NCBI GenBank assembly: GCA_937914775.1
Contig: CALDNB010000125.1
Span: 1 to 9,758, forward strand
Length of the DNA stretch: 9,758 bases
Reading direction: 5' to 3'
From: an uncultured Clostridia bacterium
GTDB lineage: Bacteria > Bacillota > Clostridia > Monoglobales > Firm-18
Shown one piece after another: positions 6,189-9,758 of the stretch (positions are counted from its first letter, which is position 1; each line of letters starts with the position of its first letter). The translations under genes and the position numbers were made by a program. Below the pieces are notes generated by a model. That model was not told the DNA's origin. It saw only the letters and a list, made by a program, of their open reading frames with translations, and did no database searches.

Positions 6189-7078
6189 TACACATTTTCC
6201 TTTTCAAAAAATTTCAACAGATAATTAATAAGGTTTTCAATCTCTTTTGTCTTGCAAATCTCGTTTCTTGAATAAATATTTTCTATACCCAAGCCACAAA
6301 CAACAGCGGGAATGCCCGTATATGAAGTCTGAACTGCATTACCCTCTGACTGGCAATCTTTATCAACAATTCCCTTAAAATCGCAATTTACAAGGTGTTT
6401 CCCAAGAGTGTTGTCTGCAATATATAACTTATCTTTTAAAAGCACAGATGGCAGATTATCTCCTTTAAAACAGTCTAAAACAATTGCATAATCAGGTTTT
6501 ACATTGTTTCCGATTACTTTTGCACCTTTCATACCGATATGCTTTTTAACTGAAAAAACAAAGTAAAAATCGTAACCTTTTAAATTACTTTCAATTAGTT
6601 TAAGAAACACATAAGCGCCAATTCGTGCAGATAATCCTTTAGATACAACATAATTATAATTAATGTTGAAGTTTTTAGCAAAAGACAATGTGAAACCGGT
6701 ATAATCTTCGATTGTATCTGTAAAAACCTTAACTGAGTAGTTTTCTATCTTGTCACTAATTTCACCGCAGATAATACCGTTTTTTCCATTTTCGAAAGTC
6801 ACAAGTGTATCTTTAATATTATTTACTTCAATATTACCCATCTTTGCAACTTTAATGTTGTTTTCTTCAGAAATAGTTGTGAAAAAGCCCACTTCATCAA
6901 CAGAAGATGAAAGCATAAATTTTTTATTACCTCTGTTGATTCTTACATACAAATTACCTAAATTATCAGTAAACGTTTCATCGGCATAAGGACTTGCATA
7001 TTCTGATATAAAAGAAAGCAATTCTTTTTCGTTACCCGAACAGGCACAAAAATCACATAATTTATTTAACAACTCCAT
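6188..7078 (-). CDS. Degenerate M42-family peptidase homologue (predicted pseudoenzyme)
   Basis: A 296-residue M42 (TET aminopeptidase/endoglucanase M) paralogue that keeps the fold but not the active site. The N-terminus MELLNKLCDFCACSGNEKEL is nearly that of the first copy. Compared with the active copies, the metal ligand His is S59 (SSVDEVGF), the bridging Asp is S150 (KGLSARIG), the catalytic Glu pair is K179-H180 (VKKHIG), and the last His is Y269 (NIYSRNE). Only D61 and D202 remain. The inserted dimerisation domain region is shortened, making it about 50-60 residues smaller than its neighbours. The frame is intact, with a clean RBS (AAGGAG, 7092-7087), so this is not simple decay. It overlaps the second copy by 13 nt and is coupled to the PLP gene. 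A structural or regulatory subunit is the likely role. Confidence 0.85.
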   Translation of the reverse strand: MELLNKLCDFCACSGNEKELLSFISEYASPYADETFTDNLGNLYVRINRGNKKFMLSSSVDEVGFFTTISEENNIKVAKMGNIEVNNIKDTLVTFENGKNGIICGEISDKIENYSVKVFTDTIEDYTGFTLSFAKNFNINYNYVVSKGLSARIGAYVFLKLIESNLKGYDFYFVFSVKKHIGMKGAKVIGNNVKPDYAIVLDCFKGDNLPSVLLKDKLYIADNTLGKHLVNCDFKGIVDKDCQSEGNAVQTSYTGIPAVVCGLGIENIYSRNEICKTKEIENLINYLLKFFEKENV

Positions 7079-8109
7079 AAACTACTCTCCTTACTAAGTG
7101 CATTATATAACAAATCGTAACAGGAATTAATATCTTTTAAACTTGCAACACTCACAGGCGAGTGAATATATCTGCATGGCACAGATACCGCAGCAACCTT
7201 ATAACCATCACCTGAAATCTGTATTGCATTTGCATCGTTTCCGCCTGCGGTAACTCTTTTATACTGAACGGGAATATTATTACTAACTGCCGTATCATAA
7301 AGAAACTTTGTAAGTTCTCTGTCTGAATAGGAGCCGCTGTCAAGCATAGATAATGCAGCCCCTTTTCCAAGTAAAGTTGAGTAATTATACTGTGTACAAT
7401 GTGGTACATCGGAACAGGTTGTTCCCTCAATTACAAAAGAATAGTCAGGTTTAATTCTGTCTCCAACTACAGATGCACCTCTGCATCCAACCTCTTCCTG
7501 AACAGTAAATACAAAGTATATATCGTTTGGATATTCTTTCTCCATAAGTTTTGACAGTACATAGCAACCAACTCTATCGTCTAAGGCTTTTGCCTTAACT
7601 AATTCATCACCAAATTCAGTATAAATACTGTTAAACATTGCATAATCACCGATGTTTATAATACTTTCGGCTTCCAGTTTGGATCTACAACCAATATCTA
7701 TTACCAGTTCGCTTACTTTAACAGGCTGGTATTCTTTAGACATGTGAGCAGGTTTTGCACCGATTACACCGTTAATACGATTTTCGCCGATAATTACTTT
7801 AGTGTTTTGTATAATTCGTGCGTCAATTCCGCCTACTGTTTTAAACTTAAGTGCTCCCTCTTCTGTTATCCCCGAAATTATAAAACCAACTTCGTCCATG
7901 TGTGCGGTTAACATAATTTTATTATGGTAGCCTTTTGTACCTTTCTTATAAAAAATTACATTACCCAGATTATCAATTTCATAAGAAGAAGGAACTAATA
8001 AATCACCATATTTTTCATAATATTTCTTCGCTAAATTATATAATTGATTCCATTTTTCTTCTAACGGATTCCATGAAAAACCTAATTCTTCCATTTTTGT
8101 AACATACAT
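7066..8109 (-). CDS. M42-family metallo-aminopeptidase, second copy, with atypical N-terminus
   Basis: A 347-residue M42 peptidase with all expected residues: H70 and D72 in TAHMDEVGF, bridging D177 in ALDDRVG, E205/E206 in VQEEVGCRG, E228 in VIEGT and H316 in YIHSP. It should be an active dinuclear-metal aminopeptidase acting on peptides in the cytoplasm, normally as a dodecamer. The usual N-terminal helix with SGNEK, present in the other two copies, is missing. Residues about 8-46 (GFSWNPLEEKW, then YYEKYGDLLVPSSY) instead resemble a helicase-associated domain before M42 homology resumes at DNLGNVI (46-52). The ATG at 8109 has a strong GAGGAGGGG upstream, but the spacing is short (about 3-6 nt depending on register). 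The first 74 nt overlap the first copy in a different frame. The start is the least certain part. Confidence 0.9.
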   Translation of the reverse strand: MYVTKMEELGFSWNPLEEKWNQLYNLAKKYYEKYGDLLVPSSYEIDNLGNVIFYKKGTKGYHNKIMLTAHMDEVGFIISGITEEGALKFKTVGGIDARIIQNTKVIIGENRINGVIGAKPAHMSKEYQPVKVSELVIDIGCRSKLEAESIINIGDYAMFNSIYTEFGDELVKAKALDDRVGCYVLSKLMEKEYPNDIYFVFTVQEEVGCRGASVVGDRIKPDYSFVIEGTTCSDVPHCTQYNYSTLLGKGAALSMLDSGSYSDRELTKFLYDTAVSNNIPVQYKRVTAGGNDANAIQISGDGYKVAAVSVPCRYIHSPVSVASLKDINSCYDLLYNALSKESSLWSC

Positions 8110-9106
8110 ACCCCTCCTCTTTTATGAATTCGGAAATAACTTTAACTGTCGTTAATATATCTTCAAAATCGCACAGTTCCGTCTGTGAATGCATGTGTCT
8201 TATAGGAACGGAAATTAAAGAACAAGGAATACCGTTATTAGATATCTGTATAGGCCAAGCATCTGTACCAGAATGTCCTGAGCATACCTCTATCTGACAA
8301 TCATACTTTTTACAATAATCAACAAATTTACGGTTATATTTGTTACTGAAATTAGGACCTACGCCAACCGCAGGACCTTTTCCAAGTTCAAATCCGTCAA
8401 ATTTGTCAATGTAGGCGCTGTTTCCGTGTGTAACGTCAACAACTATAGCATAATCGGGATTAATTGATTTAACAGCGGTTTTTGCGCCCAAACAGCCAAG
8501 TTCCTCCTGACCGGCACACAAAAACACGATATTTGCGTTAATTTTTTCCTGTAAAAGGTTTTCAAGGACTTTATAAAGAACATAAATTCCCATTCTGTTG
8601 TCTATTGCTTTGGAAGAAAAACAGTTATTGGCAAGAGTCACAAAATCACCTTTAAAAGTGATAAAATCGCCTACAGATACAAACTTGTCCATAGTTTCTT
8701 TATTATAACCGCAGTCAATAAACATTTTATCAAATGTGATTTTTTCTTTTTCTTCCTGCTCGGTCATAAGGTGGGGCGGTTTTGCTCCGATAACTCCATA
8801 TAAATCCTTTTTACCGTGAACTGTTACTTCTTTACCGGGAATTATTGCAGTATCAATTCCTCCGACAGGAAAAAACTCTATAAATCCGTTTTCTGTTATG
8901 TTTTTAACCATCAGTCCAATTTCGTCAGTATGAGCCTCAAGAAGTATAGTAAAATCCGCTTTGTTGTCAAGTGTTGCTATAACATTTCCCATCTTATCTT
9001 CATATACTTCACAGAATTTACCGAACAAGTCAATAATATATTTATTTAATTGCTTTTCATTTCCTGAAACAGCATTAAACTGACATAAATCCTTTAACAA
9101 TTCCAT
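8036..9106 (-). CDS. M42-family metallo-aminopeptidase, first copy, with extra C-terminal tail
   Basis: A 356-residue M42 peptidase, probably active. Ligands and catalytic residues are H59 and D61 (EAHTDEIGL), D169 (KAIDNRMG), E201/E202 (GQEELGCLGA), D224 (VVDVTHG) and H306 (RHMHSQTE); GHSGTDAW (277-284) is the usual TDA motif. The N-terminus MELLKDLCQFNAVSGNEK is canonical. Homology should end near FIKEEG (327-332); the last 24 residues, from YVCYKNGR onward, are an Arg/Lys-rich extension encoded by DNA that also encodes the start of the second copy. The ATG at 9106 lies 2 nt after the murD stop, with AAGGAA (9120-9115) as RBS. Family members cut N-terminal residues from peptides, so co-transcription with murD may be coincidental rather than functional. 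Confidence 0.92.
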   Translation of the reverse strand: MELLKDLCQFNAVSGNEKQLNKYIIDLFGKFCEVYEDKMGNVIATLDNKADFTILLEAHTDEIGLMVKNITENGFIEFFPVGGIDTAIIPGKEVTVHGKKDLYGVIGAKPPHLMTEQEEKEKITFDKMFIDCGYNKETMDKFVSVGDFITFKGDFVTLANNCFSSKAIDNRMGIYVLYKVLENLLQEKINANIVFLCAGQEELGCLGAKTAVKSINPDYAIVVDVTHGNSAYIDKFDGFELGKGPAVGVGPNFSNKYNRKFVDYCKKYDCQIEVCSGHSGTDAWPIQISNNGIPCSLISVPIRHMHSQTELCDFEDILTTVKVISEFIKEEGYVCYKNGRIRFFMESVRRKMESII

Positions 9107-9108
9107 AA

Positions 9109-9758
9109 TTACAATTCCTTAACTAATTTTTTGAACAAGTTACCACGTTCTTCAAAATTTTTAAACATATCAAAACTTGTACTTGCATTTGACATTATAA
9201 CGATGTCACCATCAACCGCATTTTCTTTAGAAAAAGAAACGGCATTTTTATAATTATCCAGTATTACAATAGGTAAATCAAGTGAAACCTTTCTTTTTTT
9301 TGCTTCTTTAACTGCACTTTTTTTAATTACATCAGCAGTTTTACCTACAAGAATTAGCAGTTTAACTTTATCAATCAAAGATGCTCCTAAATCATCGTAG
9401 GATATTCCTTTGTCCTTTCCCCCTGCAATAAGAATTACTTTTTGGTTAAAAACCTTTAAAGTATTTATTGTTCTGTTTGGGCTTGAATCAATTGAACTGT
9501 TGTAATATTTGACACCGTCAACTTCACGGACAAATTCAATACGGTGAGGCACACCGCCAAACTCTCTCGCAACTTTTCTTATATCCTCGTATGACACTAT
9601 ATTTAAAGTAGCAGCAATTGCTGCCATGTAATTTTCAACATTATGCATACCGGGTATTTTAATAGTATTAATGTCCAGAACTTTGTCATTATTATACATA
9701 ATATACCCGTCTTTTAAGTAAACCCCGTCTGTATGGGATTTACTGAAATAAATAATCT
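9109..9758 (-). CDS. murD: UDP-N-acetylmuramoylalanine--D-glutamate ligase (MurD), 5'-truncated by window edge
   Basis: MurD adds D-glutamate to UDP-MurNAc-L-alanine in the cytoplasm, using ATP, during peptidoglycan precursor synthesis. The window holds the C-terminal 215 residues or so, covering the end of the central domain and the C-terminal ligase domain. Motifs are GMHNVENYMAA (about visible residues 36-46), PHRIEFV (70-76), LIAGGKDKG (109-117) with the conserved Lys, and SNASTSFDMFKNFEERG (189-205). The ATP/substrate loop reads YYNSSIDSSP where E. coli MurD has NDSKATN. The frame stays open from the ATG at 9699 to the edge with MurD-like residues (IIYFSKSHTDGVYLKDG), so that ATG is internal and not the start. 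It is the first visible gene of the minus-strand operon; its promoter lies outside the window. Confidence 0.94.
   Translation of the reverse strand, partial: IIYFSKSHTDGVYLKDGYIMYNNDKVLDINTIKIPGMHNVENYMAAIAATLNIVSYEDIRKVAREFGGVPHRIEFVREVDGVKYYNSSIDSSPNRTINTLKVFNQKVILIAGGKDKGISYDDLGASLIDKVKLLILVGKTADVIKKSAVKEAKKRKVSLDLPIVILDNYKNAVSFSKENAVDGDIVIMSNASTSFDMFKNFEERGNLFKKLVKEL

Noticed and set aside
7152..7430. 92-codon frame inside the second M42 gene
   Set aside because: Same-strand, out-of-frame shadow of a gene with full catalytic motifs.
9109..9699. ATG at 9699 as the start of a short MurD-like gene
   Set aside because: The frame stays open to the window edge with MurD-like residues and the N-terminal domains are missing, so this is an internal Met of a truncated full-length gene.

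Overview
The window is AT-rich chromosomal DNA that reads as a low-GC Firmicute, most likely a spore-forming anaerobic member of the Clostridia. The evidence is strong Shine-Dalgarno sites, frequent TTG starts, a YtxC-type sporulation protein, a DUF6873 protein, a sodium-pumping decarboxylase beta subunit and short-spaced operons. No rRNA, tRNA, CRISPR array or complete mobile element is visible.

Left end (1-837): a minus-strand OadB/GcdB/MmdB-type decarboxylase beta subunit runs off the left edge. It is divergent from a plus-strand pair. The gap between them holds a good promoter in each direction, a perfect 14-bp inverted repeat at the predicted start of the rightward transcript, and a second GC-rich hairpin further down the leader.

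Plus-strand part (838-4701): a DUF6873 GME-fold protein and YtxC form a two-gene unit. A 284-bp gap follows, containing a long nested palindrome that looks like a dispersed repeat. Next is a complete tyrosine recombinase, then class II fructose-bisphosphate aldolase with its own promoter and a strong terminator at 4706-4735. The terminator also serves the converging operon.

Minus-strand operon (9758 down to 4734): murD (5' end outside the window), three tandem M42-family metallopeptidase genes, a PLP-dependent methionine gamma-lyase-family protein (YnbB/PF06838), and a 56-residue cysteine-rich protein too short for many gene callers. Gaps are 12 bp or less, or the genes overlap, so they are very probably co-transcribed and partly translationally coupled.

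The most notable content is in the M42 cluster. The first and second copies keep every metal and catalytic residue. The third has lost five of them and is a predicted pseudoenzyme. The second copy also lacks the usual M42 N-terminus; in its place is a segment that reads like a helicase-associated (HA) domain. The DNA for that segment is read in another frame as an extra C-terminal tail on the first copy, which points to a past insertion or recombination at the gene junction. M42 enzymes normally form dodecameric TET particles, so a mixed particle with an inactive subunit is a reasonable hypothesis.
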